A stretch of 39,285 bases of DNA from Paludibacteraceae bacterium (lineage in GTDB: Bacteria; Bacteroidota; Bacteroidia; Bacteroidales; Paludibacteraceae): positions 1 to 39,285 of the forward strand of contig JAKSNK010000017.1 of the NCBI GenBank assembly GCA_024399835.1, read 5' to 3'. The translations under genes were made by a program, and so were the position numbers. Under the pieces are notes generated by a model. It worked only from the letters and a program-made list of their open reading frames with translations. It made no database searches and was not told the origin of the DNA. Within the stretch, counting starts at the first letter, position 1, and every line of letters starts with the position of its first letter. This document shows positions 1 to 9,672 of this stretch, piece by piece.

Positions 1-296
1 ATAGCGATTTGAAAGATAATCGCGCAAAAAGCGTTTATTGACGCTTGTTTTGGCTACTAGAAATCCGGAAAATTTCGACAACCCAAAATAAGAAAGCAGT
101 AAATGTCTATTGTTGGTATGTATTATGCCCGTTGTGGTGTGTGTATATGCCAGCGTGGAGACATTATAGTCTATTCTTGTTGTAAGGTCTTTCCGGAACC
201 TCTAGTAGGAGAATGGGCAAATAAGGTTCCACGCTTTTTTGTTGTTAGTTTATTCGGGTTGATTGGAACCATCGCCCACAAAACAACAAAAAGACA

Positions 297-2018
297 ATGA
301 GTTTATCATCTATTCGTTCTTGGTTCGCCAAAGGCAATCGCGCCCAATGGTGTGTATTTGGGTTGTTGGCACTAATGTTATTTGTAAAATGTGTGTTATT
401 TCATTGGTTTGCTTGTCATAGTATATTGATTTCGTCGATTTGGAAAAAACCATTTGTCGCAGCCGCTTTTTATCTCCCCAAAATAGCAATATCATGTTTT
501 TATGCATCTCTAATATTTTTATTAAAAGATAAAAGATGGATTATTCTTCTTTCGTTCTTAATAGATGTGTGGCTTTTGGCCAATCTTGTATATATCCGAA
601 CAAACAACTTATATCTTGATGTTTATGCATTATCTATGGCAGGGAATATGAGCGGTTTCTGGAATTCTGTTCTAATTTTTATAGAATGGAAGGATATAAT
701 TTTCTTTATTCTATCTGCGTTAATATCCATAATTATTTGGCTATTAAATTCTAAAAAAAGAAATGTTTTGCTTTGGGGAGTTTTATTGATGTTCTCTGTG
801 GTTTTTCATTATTTAGGAGAATGGTGTCATAATAAAAGCCAAGATTATCCATTTATAATATTGAATACTATTTCAAGAAAAGGTCGTTCAACAATTTATG
901 GCGTTGATTTTAAGAGTAATGTGGAATTAACATCTATTTTGTATAGCCCATTTTATATTTTTTCTGATTTTATTCAAATTAATAAAGATAGAAATTGTAC
1001 AAATATAATGACAGATCAAGATATTAAAAAATGTGACACATTCATTAATCATACCCATCCTAATGTTAAGGTCGATGGATTAATTATTATAATTGTAGAA
1101 AGTTTGGAGGATTGGGTTGTACGACCAGAAATAATGCCAAATTTATGGAAAATAACGCAGTTTAATCATATTTTCTACGCAAGTAGGATAAAAACACAAA
1201 CAATAAGTGCGGAATCTGCTGATGGACAAATGATTATAAATACAGGATTATTGCCTATTTCGGAAGGTGCGACTTGTTATCGATTCCCTTTTGTTACGTT
1301 CCCTGGAATTATGCACAATGTAACTTCTAATGCTATTACTATTCTACCACATCAAACAGATGTATGGAATCAGACTATGATGTCACCTGCTTATGGTTAT
1401 GATACTACTATTGTTTGTAGTGACGTAGATACGATTTTATTTCACAAGTTAAATGAAATCATAGATTCAGGAATAAGAAATATTCAATGTATAACAATGT
1501 CAACACATTCTCCTTTTAGTGGCTGCAAATATTCTTCTCTTACCACCCCAAAAGATATGCCTAATGTCATGTCTGATTATATTCGGGCATTCAATGCTCT
1601 TGATTATGGAATGTCACAATTCATTAATCGAATAGAAAACGATACCTCGTTAGCCACCTATACAATCATCATAACTGGAGACCATAGAATTTTCCATACA
1701 GAAAAAAGAGACTTGTTTATTGAATATACAAAAAAATCAAACCAGAATTATTCGGTTCAATACGAGAGTACTCCTCTCATTATTTATTCCCCCTCTATTG
1801 AAGGCAACATTCAAATAACAGATACTTGTTACCAAATGGACATTTATCCAACTATTATGCACTTAATCGGGTGTGAGGATTACTATTGGAAAGGATTTGG
1901 CGTAAATTTGTTGGATTCTGTCGCTCGTCATAATCGCCCTATCTCGGAACAAGAGGCTTATCGTTTGTCTGATTTGATGATACGAAGCGACTATTTTAGG
2001 CAGTATCTGGGAAAATAA
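297..2018 (+). CDS. LTA-synthase-like sulfatase-fold membrane protein
   Basis: This 573-residue protein has about five hydrophobic segments in residues 15-170, followed by an extracytoplasmic domain resembling the alkaline-phosphatase/sulfatase fold of lipoteichoic-acid synthases and phosphoethanolamine transferases. Visible signs are IIIIVESLEDW (first metal-site strand), SAESADGQM where these families place the nucleophile Thr/Ser, TGDHRIF (metal-binding D and H) and ESTPLIIYSP near the C-terminus. By family it would transfer a phospho-glycerol or phospho-ethanolamine type head group from a lipid to an envelope glycan or lipid; the substrate cannot be read here. Its DNA is clearly richer in A+T than the genes to its right, so it may be acquired. 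No partner gene is visible because the window starts just upstream. The ATG at 297 is used because the first membrane segment follows it closely. Confidence 0.72.
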   Translation: MSLSSIRSWFAKGNRAQWCVFGLLALMLFVKCVLFHWFACHSILISSIWKKPFVAAAFYLPKIAISCFYASLIFLLKDKRWIILLSFLIDVWLLANLVYIRTNNLYLDVYALSMAGNMSGFWNSVLIFIEWKDIIFFILSALISIIIWLLNSKKRNVLLWGVLLMFSVVFHYLGEWCHNKSQDYPFIILNTISRKGRSTIYGVDFKSNVELTSILYSPFYIFSDFIQINKDRNCTNIMTDQDIKKCDTFINHTHPNVKVDGLIIIIVESLEDWVVRPEIMPNLWKITQFNHIFYASRIKTQTISAESADGQMIINTGLLPISEGATCYRFPFVTFPGIMHNVTSNAITILPHQTDVWNQTMMSPAYGYDTTIVCSDVDTILFHKLNEIIDSGIRNIQCITMSTHSPFSGCKYSSLTTPKDMPNVMSDYIRAFNALDYGMSQFINRIENDTSLATYTIIITGDHRIFHTEKRDLFIEYTKKSNQNYSVQYESTPLIIYSPSIEGNIQITDTCYQMDIYPTIMHLIGCEDYYWKGFGVNLLDSVARHNRPISEQEAYRLSDLMIRSDYFRQYLGK

Positions 2019-2363
2019 TACTACGTTCTCACGATTGATATATGACAATTCTTACACATTGTCAGTCGTTCATTTTCCCTGTTTGCAACATAACATTAAC
2101 ATAACATGGTCGATGGGTGGCAATACCGCTAAGGAACCGATTTGCAATAGCAGTCGGTTCCTTAATCTTTAAAATAGTATGTCGTCCTAAGACAATCTAT
2201 ATACCGGATAAATAGGATAACACCATTTATCACCCCCTACTAACCATATTTGACAATCTGTTTTTTATTCAATTTATATGCTGTATTGAATAAATTTCGT
2301 CTTTTTTATTCAATAGAATGCAAATAAAACTGCATAAAACGGAAAAAATATGCGCCTTGCGCA
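2019..2363. other. Intergenic region between convergent genes
   Basis: This 345-base stretch lies between two convergent genes. It holds a small hairpin (TGACAAT at 2043-2049 with ATTGTCA at 2058-2064), the stronger hairpin at 2131-2163 and an A+T-rich tail (2200-2363) with repeated ATTCAAT/TATTCAAT words. I see no open frame with coding character and no RNA gene. Confidence 0.6.
2131..2163. terminator. Hairpin terminator between convergent genes
   Basis: The arms AAGGAACCGA (2131-2140) and TCGGTTCCTT (2154-2163) form a perfect 10-bp stem with a 13-nt loop. It lies 113 nt past the stop of the LTA-synthase-like gene and 200 nt past the stop of the opposing DUF1295 gene, so it could end transcripts in both directions. 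The tail after the stem (AATCTTTAAAAT) is only moderately T-rich. Confidence 0.55.
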
Positions 2364-3173
2364 TCACCCCACTAACCAAGTTTGGTCTTTGACGGAATAG
2401 ATAGGCACAAAGGGCAATAAAATGGGTGTGCTCTTTTTATAACGAAGATATGCTTCGTCCTTTCCGTAATTATGGTCTTGCCGTAACTCCAAACGACGCG
2501 CACCGCTGAACATAATATAAACAATGCCAACATAGCCCAATATGGCTATCATCCATTGCCACCAAGCGTGATAAGCACCTATACCACTAACAAAAACTCC
2601 CGTCCACAAGAGAATTTCACCCAAATAATTGGGGCAACGCACAATACGATACAGCCCCGTATCGACAAAGCGGTTAGGATTGATTTTCTTAGCCACATTC
2701 TTCTGATGGTCAGCCAATGCCTCAAGACCTATTCCCAAAGCAGCAATAACAACACCTATCCACGCTGTAACCATATTGTCGGTCAATCCGTCTGCTGCGT
2801 TTTGGACACGGAAAATAACGGGTGCTGTTTGGCATAAATACAATATGACACAACTAATCCAAATAGCAACCAAAACCATCGGCTTGTAGTCCGTATTGTT
2901 TTTGGCGTCCAAACTGACCGTTTTGGTATAACCCTTATTGTGTAACTCACGAATCAGGAGATAGGTAGCCAAGCGGCAACCGTAAAAAATCAGAAGCAAC
3001 AGCATCAATCCCGTAGCCCATGTCAGACTATGAAAATGAATAATGGCAACAGCCAATGCTATGCCTGCTACACTATATCCATAACCAATGGATATAAACC
3101 AGATGAAGCGTTTAAAACCAACGGCATCAATAGCCATTGTCAACAATGTAAGGATAAGAAAAGTAATTAACAT
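2364..3173 (-). CDS. DUF1295 family membrane protein (steroid 5-alpha-reductase-like)
   Basis: This 269-residue protein is made of six or more hydrophobic helices. It ends in the typical DUF1295/ICMT-like signature: GLYRIVRCPNYLGE at about residues 173-186, then a loop with RRLELRQDHNYGKDEAYLRYK close to the C-terminus, where NADPH or a methyl donor is bound in related enzymes. The family is annotated as 3-oxo-5-alpha-steroid 4-dehydrogenase-like, but the substrate in Bacteroidales is not established. It is a single-gene transcript with its own promoter at 3216-3248, starting within the terminator of the neighbouring operon. Confidence 0.8.
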   Translation of the reverse strand: MLITFLILTLLTMAIDAVGFKRFIWFISIGYGYSVAGIALAVAIIHFHSLTWATGLMLLLLIFYGCRLATYLLIRELHNKGYTKTVSLDAKNNTDYKPMVLVAIWISCVILYLCQTAPVIFRVQNAADGLTDNMVTAWIGVVIAALGIGLEALADHQKNVAKKINPNRFVDTGLYRIVRCPNYLGEILLWTGVFVSGIGAYHAWWQWMIAILGYVGIVYIMFSGARRLELRQDHNYGKDEAYLRYKKSTPILLPFVPIYSVKDQTWLVG

Positions 3174-3215
3174 AAAAATTAAGATTTAAGTTTGTTAAGT
3201 TATTTAAGTGATACA

Positions 3216-3248
3216 CAAATATAGTATCAAATACTATGCCAAAACAAA
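3216..3248 (-). promoter_or_regulatory. Bacteroidota-type promoter of the DUF1295 gene
   Basis: On the minus strand a TTTG box (3245-3248) and TATATTTG (3216-3223) are separated by 21 nt, matching the Bacteroidota -33/-7 pattern. The predicted start of transcription is about 35 nt upstream of the ATG at 3173. The -33 box lies inside the T-run of the adjoining terminator. Confidence 0.6.
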
Positions 3249-3284
3249 AACCTGCCTGACACATACACATGCCAAGCAGGTTTT
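3247..3284 (-). terminator. Rho-independent terminator of the M16/ftsH operon
   Basis: Read on the minus strand, AAAACCTGCTTG (3284-3273) pairs with CAGGCAGGTTTT (3258-3247), a 12-bp stem with one G-U pair and a 14-nt loop, followed by TTGTTTTGG. It starts 22 nt after the stop codon of the M16 peptidase gene, so it probably closes the five-gene operon. Confidence 0.7.
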
Positions 3285-3306
3285 ACTATCTGTTGTTTGT
3301 TGTCTG

Positions 3307-6108
3307 TTACTTTTCAGGAATCATAACAACTTCAAACATATTGCCGGAATCTACCAGTTTTTTGAGGGTCGATTGGATATCTTCGGCGCTGATGCTGTTA
3401 ACCATGTCTTCGTAGCCGTTGACGATATCTTCGCCCACCTTGTAGTAGTTATCCAAAGCATCTACCCACCAGTCGTTCTTCTCCAAGTCCTCTTTGTGGT
3501 CTTTGAGCAAGGACTCTTTATCCTTCTGCATGTCGTCTGCCAACGGACCGTTTTTGACGATGGTCTGCACTTCCTCGTGAATGATTTCCATCAGTCGTGC
3601 CTGCTTATCCGGATCAGTATCGAACTGCATCAGCAGGGCTGCTTTGCTAACGGGCAATGCCTGCATATAGCCGTAAGTACCTACGCCATACGAACCGCCT
3701 TCACGCTCACGCACGCTTTCCATGTAGCGACGGTCCAAAATACGACCTATCAGTTCCATAATAGTGCTGTTGCGCAAGGAATACGGAATATCGTACGAGG
3801 TATATTGAATACGATTGCTGGCAGTAGTGGTTTGCATGCGCCACGGGAAATAGTTCTTGACTGTCCCTTGCGGAGCGCGTATGCCACGGTCGGCAAAGTT
3901 CTCATGCTGTTTGTTGGTCTTCAGTCCTCCCAAATAAGTACAAATCAGGCGTTGTATATTGGCGTCCTGCGGATCAATATTGCCCACGAAAATAAAGGTA
4001 AAGTCTGCAGGATTGGCAAAACGGCTCTTGTAAATCTTGAGGCACTGCTTCATATCCAGTTGGCTGACCGTCTGTTTGTTCCACAGCACGACACGCTTGC
4101 TGTGATTAGCGCTCATGGCTTGTACGGAGTCCGCAAAGACGGCTTTGGAGTTGGCTTCTTTGTTCTCTATCTGGTTCATCAGCATAGTCTTGAGCGTACT
4201 GAATGCCTCTTTGTCCTGGCGGGGTGAAGTGAAGGTCAGATAAGCAAGTTGCAACATTGTCTCAAAGTCCTTGACACTGGAGTTACCGCTTACCAATTCG
4301 GTATTTGCCATCAGTTGGGGCGTAATGTCGGCAGTCTTGCCGGCAAGGGCTTTCTTCAAGTCATTGATGGAGAAGTCGCCCAAACCCATAAACTGTACGG
4401 CTTCACATGCCAATTCGGCATTGACCACTTCGTTGTCAGCCAATAAACTCTTGCCTCCCCAAGAGAAAGCGTCCATCAGTATTTCGTCCTGCTTGAACTG
4501 TGTGGGACGAATCACCACCTTGATGCCGTTGGACAGCGTCCATTCGGTTGTACCCAACTTGTCGTTGACGGCAGTTGCCACGATAGCACCATTCTTGGGG
4601 GCTTTCTTGATGAGGTCTTTGTTTACTTTCTTTTGCACGGGCGCAGCAATCTCCATATTGGTGCGATTAGCCAAAGCGGCGCGAATCTCGTCCTCTGTGG
4701 GGAGGTTCGAATCGGCTTTGTCCGGCGCTTTGATAAGCGCAATCATATTGTTGTCCGTGATATATTCGGCTGCCAAACTGTTGATTTGCTCCAGGGTGAT
4801 AGTCGGCAACAACATTTGCATAATCTTCAATTCCGTAGCAATACCGGGAATAGGTTCGCCGTCCAGGAAGTTGTCGATATACTCGTCCACATAATTGATA
4901 TTCTCCGTCTTGTCGCGCTCGTTGAATTGCTGCTGATAGTCATTCAGCAGCTCGTCTTTGGCGCGTTCCAGTTCGTCTTCGGTAAAACCGTAACGGCGCA
5001 TCTTTTCAATCTCCGTCAACAGGAGGTTAAAGGTCTCTTTGGCTTTGCCGTCCTTTGCCACCCATTGTGTATAGAAAGCATCCATAGTGGGCACAAGGTC
5101 GGTATATGCCATCACGCCACCCAACAATGGAGCATTGGGGCGCATAGACAATTCGTGTATGCGTTCCGAAAGCATGAGATAGATGAGTTCGTGATAAGTA
5201 TTCATACTCATGCCGACGATGGTAGATTTATACTCCTTGGGCAACGGTTCATGCTTGACGATGATAGACACGCTGGTCTGCTGTGCCTCTTTGTCGGTCA
5301 GTATGCCTATGTGCGGCGTTTCGTTGTCGGGAATCATCTCGTACGGGCGTTCGCCGTAGTTGGCACGACGGGGCACATTTGCCCACAGCGTTTTAATCTT
5401 TTGCTCTATTTGGTCAACATCAATATCGCCCACCACGATGATGGCTTGATTGTCGGGTCCGTACCATTTCTTATAATATGCACGCAGGGCATCATACGCG
5501 AAGTTGTTGATAACAGCCGTATCACCTATCACATCGCGGATGGCGTATTTGGTACCGGGGAACATCACGCGTTGTCCGCCAAAGTACAGACGACGACTGG
5601 CAGTATTGCCGGTGCGCCATTCTTCACGGATAACGCCGCGCTCGGCGTCAATCTCTTCGGGCAACAAACTGACGGAACAACTCCAGTCGTGCATAACCAG
5701 CAAGGCACTGTCGATGATACCCTCGCGGTAAGTAGGAACTTCGCTCAAGCGATAAACCGTTTGGTCCAACGAAGTATAAGCGTTGATATTGCCGCCGAAG
5801 TTCACGCCGATAGACTCAAAGTATTCGATGATACCTTTGCCCTGAAAATGCTCTGTGCCGTTAAAGCACATGTGCTCTAAGAAGTGTGCCAAACCGTTCT
5901 GGTTATCTTCCTCAAGGATAGCACCTACGCGTTGTGCAATATGGAACTCACAGCGTTGTTTGGGCAGTTCGTTGTGACGGATGTAATAGGTCAGACCGTT
6001 GTCTAAACGGCCTACGCGTACCGCTGAATCAATCGGTAATGGTTGTAATTGTTGCGCCGATAGCATCGTTGTTGCTATCAGGGCTGTCAGTAGCAGAATT
6101 TTCTTCAT
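3307..6108 (-). CDS. Secreted M16 (pitrilysin/insulinase) family metallopeptidase
   Basis: This is a two-lobe zinc peptidase of 933 residues if started at 6108, where a classic signal peptide begins ([18 protein letters not shown], cut before QQ). The inverted zinc motif HFLEH is at residues 75-79, and the third ligand is probably E156 in DAERGVIREEW, 77 residues after the second His, as expected for pitrilysins. The second M16 half (about 500-930) lacks the motif, as is usual for the partner lobe. It probably degrades peptides in the periplasm or at the outer membrane. The gene is last in its operon, and its first 80 bases overlap the 3' end of ftsH in another frame, suggesting translational coupling. 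An upstream in-frame ATG at 6156 would add 16 residues before the signal peptide and is less likely. Confidence 0.9.
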   Translation of the reverse strand: MKKILLLTALIATTMLSAQQLQPLPIDSAVRVGRLDNGLTYYIRHNELPKQRCEFHIAQRVGAILEEDNQNGLAHFLEHMCFNGTEHFQGKGIIEYFESIGVNFGGNINAYTSLDQTVYRLSEVPTYREGIIDSALLVMHDWSCSVSLLPEEIDAERGVIREEWRTGNTASRRLYFGGQRVMFPGTKYAIRDVIGDTAVINNFAYDALRAYYKKWYGPDNQAIIVVGDIDVDQIEQKIKTLWANVPRRANYGERPYEMIPDNETPHIGILTDKEAQQTSVSIIVKHEPLPKEYKSTIVGMSMNTYHELIYLMLSERIHELSMRPNAPLLGGVMAYTDLVPTMDAFYTQWVAKDGKAKETFNLLLTEIEKMRRYGFTEDELERAKDELLNDYQQQFNERDKTENINYVDEYIDNFLDGEPIPGIATELKIMQMLLPTITLEQINSLAAEYITDNNMIALIKAPDKADSNLPTEDEIRAALANRTNMEIAAPVQKKVNKDLIKKAPKNGAIVATAVNDKLGTTEWTLSNGIKVVIRPTQFKQDEILMDAFSWGGKSLLADNEVVNAELACEAVQFMGLGDFSINDLKKALAGKTADITPQLMANTELVSGNSSVKDFETMLQLAYLTFTSPRQDKEAFSTLKTMLMNQIENKEANSKAVFADSVQAMSANHSKRVVLWNKQTVSQLDMKQCLKIYKSRFANPADFTFIFVGNIDPQDANIQRLICTYLGGLKTNKQHENFADRGIRAPQGTVKNYFPWRMQTTTASNRIQYTSYDIPYSLRNSTIMELIGRILDRRYMESVREREGGSYGVGTYGYMQALPVSKAALLMQFDTDPDKQARLMEIIHEEVQTIVKNGPLADDMQKDKESLLKDHKEDLEKNDWWVDALDNYYKVGEDIVNGYEDMVNSISAEDIQSTLKKLVDSGNMFEVVMIPEK

Positions 6109-8104
6109 TGTTATTTGTATTTTCGTTGTCGTTTTTATCGGTGTGGTCGGAACCACCGTTGGCTTCCATTATTTCGTCGCCACGGCTTTTCCACGGGCGC
6201 GGACCCAATATGCGCTCCACATCGTCGCTGGTAATCACCTCTTTTTCTATCAACAATTGTGCCAAGGCGTTATGCCCCTCTTTGTTTTGCATCAGTATAT
6301 CTTTGGCACGCTGCATTTGCTCGTTGATTAAGTTCTGAGTCTCTTTGTCAATGGCTTCGGCAGTCTTTTCCGAATAGGGTTTCTGCAAACTGTATTCGCT
6401 GCGCCCGGTGGAGTCGTAGAAGCATATATCCTTGAGTTGGTCGGACATGCCGTAATAAGCGACCATGGCGTATGCCTGTTTGGTAGCCCGCTCGAGGTCG
6501 TTGAGAGCGCCTGTAGAAGTCTGTTCAAGGAAGACCTGCTCGGCAGCGCGACCGCCTAACAGGGAACACATCTCGTCCAACAGGTGCTCCTTGTTGGTCA
6601 GTTGCCGTTCTTCGGGCAAGTACCATGCCGCTCCAAGTGCCATGCCGCGAGGGACGATGGTCACTTTGACCAACGGGTTACCCCAGCGCAAGAGCCACGA
6701 TACGGTAGCGTGCCCGGCTTCGTGGAAGGCGATACTCTTCTTCTCTTCGGCAGTCATTATTTTGGTTTTGCGTTCCAATCCGCCGATGATACGATCCACG
6801 GCGTCCATAAAGTCCTGCTTGCCCACTTTCTTGTGCTCGTTGCGTGCAGCAATCAGGGCTGCCTCGTTGCACACATTGGCGATGTCGGCGCCGGAGAAAC
6901 CCGGTGTCTGCTTACTCAGGAAATTGACATCTACCGTTTTGTCTATTTTGAGGGGTTTGAGATGAACATTAAATATCTCCTGCCGCTCCTTCAAGTCAGG
7001 CAGTTCGACATGAATCTGCCGGTCAAACCGTCCTGCGCGCAGCAGGGCGCTGTCCAGCACATCGGCGCGGTTGGTGGCAGCCAAGATGATAACGCCCGAA
7101 TTGGTATCAAACCCGTCCATTTCGGTCAGCAACTGGTTGAGGGTCGATTCGCGCTCGTCGTTGCCTCCTGTCATCATACTCTTGCCGCGCGCACGCCCTA
7201 CGGCGTCTATCTCGTCGATAAAGATAATCGATGGGGCTTTCTCTTTCGCCTGGCGGAAGAGGTCGCGTACACGGCTGGCACCTACGCCCACAAACATCTC
7301 CACAAAGTCCGACCCGGACATGGAGAAGAACGGCACATCCGCTTCGCCTGCAACGGCTTTGGCAAGCAGGGTCTTACCCGTTCCCGGAGGACCTACCAAC
7401 AACGCTCCCTTGGGTATTTTTCCGCCCAACACGGTGTATTTCTTGGGGTTCTTGAGGAAAGAGACTATTTCCTGCACTTCCTCTTTAGCGCCTTCCAATC
7501 CGGCAACATCTTTGAATGTGACTTTGTCTTTTTTGTCCTTGTCAAACAGTTGTGCTTTGGCTTTGCCTACGCCAAATATCCCGCCTGCCATTCCGGCAGC
7601 GCCACGACCCATCCACATAAAGAAGAGGATGAGCAACAGGAAGGGTGCCACATTGACCAGCAGCAAGTACCATATATTGTGCGAGTCGGTATAAGTGACA
7701 TCAATGGCGGATAGACCTTTCTCTTGCCGGGCGGTGTTTTGCTCCGTTATCCATTTGGCAAACTCCTCGACCGAAGGCACTTGTGTCTGCAGTAGTCCTT
7801 TGGCTTTTTCGCCGGATTCGCGAGTACCAAATACTACGACATAACTGGCAGGTTGCACGGTGGCTTCCACCTTGCAGTTGGTATTGACGGAAATACTCTT
7901 GATGGCATCGTTCTCGACATAAGCCGTAAACTGTGTGTAACTCAGTTCTTTGTTCATGGCTTTGTCTTTGCCGGGGGAGTAAAACAGGAAGTACCCCAAT
8001 GCGCCAAATAGGATTACATAATACACCCAGCGCCACTTGTTGCGCTTGGGTTGCTGCGGATTTTTAAAATCCGGCATGTTCTTCTTATTCTCGTTTTTGT
8101 CCAT
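6029..8104 (-). CDS. ftsH: ATP-dependent zinc metalloprotease FtsH
   Basis: This is a 691-residue membrane-bound AAA protease that extracts and degrades membrane and short-lived cytoplasmic proteins as a hexamer. Two membrane segments (about 24-43 and 144-166) flank a periplasmic domain. The AAA module has Walker A GPPGTGKT (238-245), Walker [10 protein letters not shown] (292-300) and the SRH region [20 protein letters not shown]. The protease zinc motif is HEAGH (461-465). The C-terminal 45 residues are a low-complexity N/D/E/T-rich tail whose coding bases overlap the start of the M16 peptidase gene. It lies 29 nt downstream of the epimerase gene in the same operon. Confidence 0.97.
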   Translation of the reverse strand: MDKNENKKNMPDFKNPQQPKRNKWRWVYYVILFGALGYFLFYSPGKDKAMNKELSYTQFTAYVENDAIKSISVNTNCKVEATVQPASYVVVFGTRESGEKAKGLLQTQVPSVEEFAKWITEQNTARQEKGLSAIDVTYTDSHNIWYLLLVNVAPFLLLILFFMWMGRGAAGMAGGIFGVGKAKAQLFDKDKKDKVTFKDVAGLEGAKEEVQEIVSFLKNPKKYTVLGGKIPKGALLVGPPGTGKTLLAKAVAGEADVPFFSMSGSDFVEMFVGVGASRVRDLFRQAKEKAPSIIFIDEIDAVGRARGKSMMTGGNDERESTLNQLLTEMDGFDTNSGVIILAATNRADVLDSALLRAGRFDRQIHVELPDLKERQEIFNVHLKPLKIDKTVDVNFLSKQTPGFSGADIANVCNEAALIAARNEHKKVGKQDFMDAVDRIIGGLERKTKIMTAEEKKSIAFHEAGHATVSWLLRWGNPLVKVTIVPRGMALGAAWYLPEERQLTNKEHLLDEMCSLLGGRAAEQVFLEQTSTGALNDLERATKQAYAMVAYYGMSDQLKDICFYDSTGRSEYSLQKPYSEKTAEAIDKETQNLINEQMQRAKDILMQNKEGHNALAQLLIEKEVITSDDVERILGPRPWKSRGDEIMEANGGSDHTDKNDNENTNNNEENSATDSPDSNNDAIGATITTITD

Positions 8105-8133
8105 ATACTAAAAATACCTGTTAATCATACATA

Positions 8134-9666
8134 TCAACTCTCCCAACCGTTAAACACTTCGGGTCCGTAGGAATTGTCTTCGTCTTTGTCATGCAGGGGA
8201 GTCCACAGTTGTGCAAAGAAAGGATTGCGCTTGGCTTCCTTGTCCCAATTCCACGGGCGGCTGTTGGGTTCGCCTTCGTAGGGATAAGGGAAGCAGTCGG
8301 GGCACCAGTGTCCGCCTAACAGGATAAGTCGCGGCGTAGCGGTGAACACATGTCCCTGTGCACATTGCCATTGCAGAGGAGTGTCCCAATCGCCTTTGAC
8401 CATCGTGGAAGATAAGCATTTACCGCCACGGAAAGCGGCTGCCTGCTGCATATCTTCGATGGTAAAGTCGGACATTGGCTTCTTCTCGTCGTAACCGTGA
8501 TCCAGAATGACTGCTTTCTCGCTATTGTGACTCAAATCCATTTCACCCCATGGGCGTATGGCGTTGTATGCCTCTATACTGCCGTAATAGGCGTGAATAC
8601 GCTGCTCTTTGTTGTTCTTAATCCACCATTGCGTACCGTGCTCCTTGCTGTGCGCCATGCTGCACATGGCTAATTTGACGATATGGGGAACCAGGTGCGA
8701 CAAATAAACCAACTTGCTGCGTACGGCGAATTTGAGTCCTGCGGGCAGAGTGTCGCTTTTTGCCATCTGACGGAAGTACTCCTTGACGGGCACATTGGCA
8801 CGGAAATGAAGGTATTTCTCCAGTTCGTCGCCGTCCAGGTACCACATGCCGTGGAAATTGCGCAAGGTGAACCATTTGCTGTCGAATATCTTCTCGGGTT
8901 TGGGGCATCCTATTGCGTCCAACAGCAGGCATTCAAACTCATAATTGCTGAGGCGGTATTGTTCGCCCGAACCGATGTTGTAGTAGCGTTTCCAGAACTC
9001 TTCCGGCACATCATCCCGGCATATATGTTCCAGCAGTCGTCCGCTGTCCTCTACGGTTGCCCATTCCAGCACGCCGCGGATAGGCACATGGAACATGATG
9101 GGGTCGTAGTTTTTGAGAATAGCGGGATACAGTATGCCCGATTGGCGCAAACTGACCCAATTCCTGATGGGCGAATTGGTGATGATACGCTCAGCCAATG
9201 CCTTGGTTATACCGTAGTGGTCATAGGCGCTCACGCAGATAGGGTCGCCTGTCCGTCCCCAGTGCAGGGGTTCGCGGCGGTCGCCCATCTGTGCCACACT
9301 GCCGATATAAACGACCTTGGGCTGGCGGTCAACGGGTTGTGCCAAAACGGCATCGCGTATATTTTTGGCAGCGGTCAGATTGGTCTTGCGTGTGAGCGTG
9401 GGACGGTAGTCTGCCTGAGGCGAAACCATGCCACCTACATGCAGCACCATATCTGCTCCGGTTACGCCTTGCAATACATCTTCGTAGCGGGTCAAGTCGC
9501 CCCAAACGATTTCCACGCGGTTGGCGAGGGGGGCTAACTGTGCTTTGTTCTTGCTGCTGGGGCGTGCCAGGATGCGCACTTTATATTGGTCGGGATATTT
9601 AAGCAGTTCATGCAGACCTGCAGACCCCATAGTGCCGGTAGCACCGGTTAAAAAGATTGTTTTCAT
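8134..9666 (-). CDS. NAD-dependent epimerase/dehydratase with C-terminal zinc-ribbon
   Basis: Residues 1-300 form an extended short-chain dehydrogenase fold. Visible are TGATGTMG (7-14, dinucleotide-binding loop), S123 in YIGSVAQ, and Y151 with K155 in YGITK as the catalytic pair. The remaining 200 residues are not part of the usual ~300-residue enzyme. They contain C417, then C435 and H439 in QWQCAQGHVF, and C455 and C458 in GGHWCPDC, which reads like a zinc-ribbon or treble-clef. The sugar or lipid substrate is not identifiable. The gene sits between the antiporter (6-nt gap) and ftsH (29-nt gap), so it is co-transcribed with envelope-quality-control functions. Confidence 0.82.
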   Translation of the reverse strand: MKTIFLTGATGTMGSAGLHELLKYPDQYKVRILARPSSKNKAQLAPLANRVEIVWGDLTRYEDVLQGVTGADMVLHVGGMVSPQADYRPTLTRKTNLTAAKNIRDAVLAQPVDRQPKVVYIGSVAQMGDRREPLHWGRTGDPICVSAYDHYGITKALAERIITNSPIRNWVSLRQSGILYPAILKNYDPIMFHVPIRGVLEWATVEDSGRLLEHICRDDVPEEFWKRYYNIGSGEQYRLSNYEFECLLLDAIGCPKPEKIFDSKWFTLRNFHGMWYLDGDELEKYLHFRANVPVKEYFRQMAKSDTLPAGLKFAVRSKLVYLSHLVPHIVKLAMCSMAHSKEHGTQWWIKNNKEQRIHAYYGSIEAYNAIRPWGEMDLSHNSEKAVILDHGYDEKKPMSDFTIEDMQQAAAFRGGKCLSSTMVKGDWDTPLQWQCAQGHVFTATPRLILLGGHWCPDCFPYPYEGEPNSRPWNWDKEAKRNPFFAQLWTPLHDKDEDNSYGPEVFNGWES

Positions 9667-9672
9667 ATTGTG

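Noticed and set aside
103-300. Short plus-strand reading frame (65 residues) ending in an ATGA overlap with the LTA-synthase-like gene
   Set aside because: The translated sequence has no recognisable domain or signal, and the only support is the overlap; it is probably leader sequence.
3208-5880. Long plus-strand open frames opposite the M16 peptidase gene
   Set aside because: They are antisense to a clear peptidase gene with intact motifs and show no domain of their own; similar shadows opposite ftsH, tsf, metK and alaS were rejected for the same reason.
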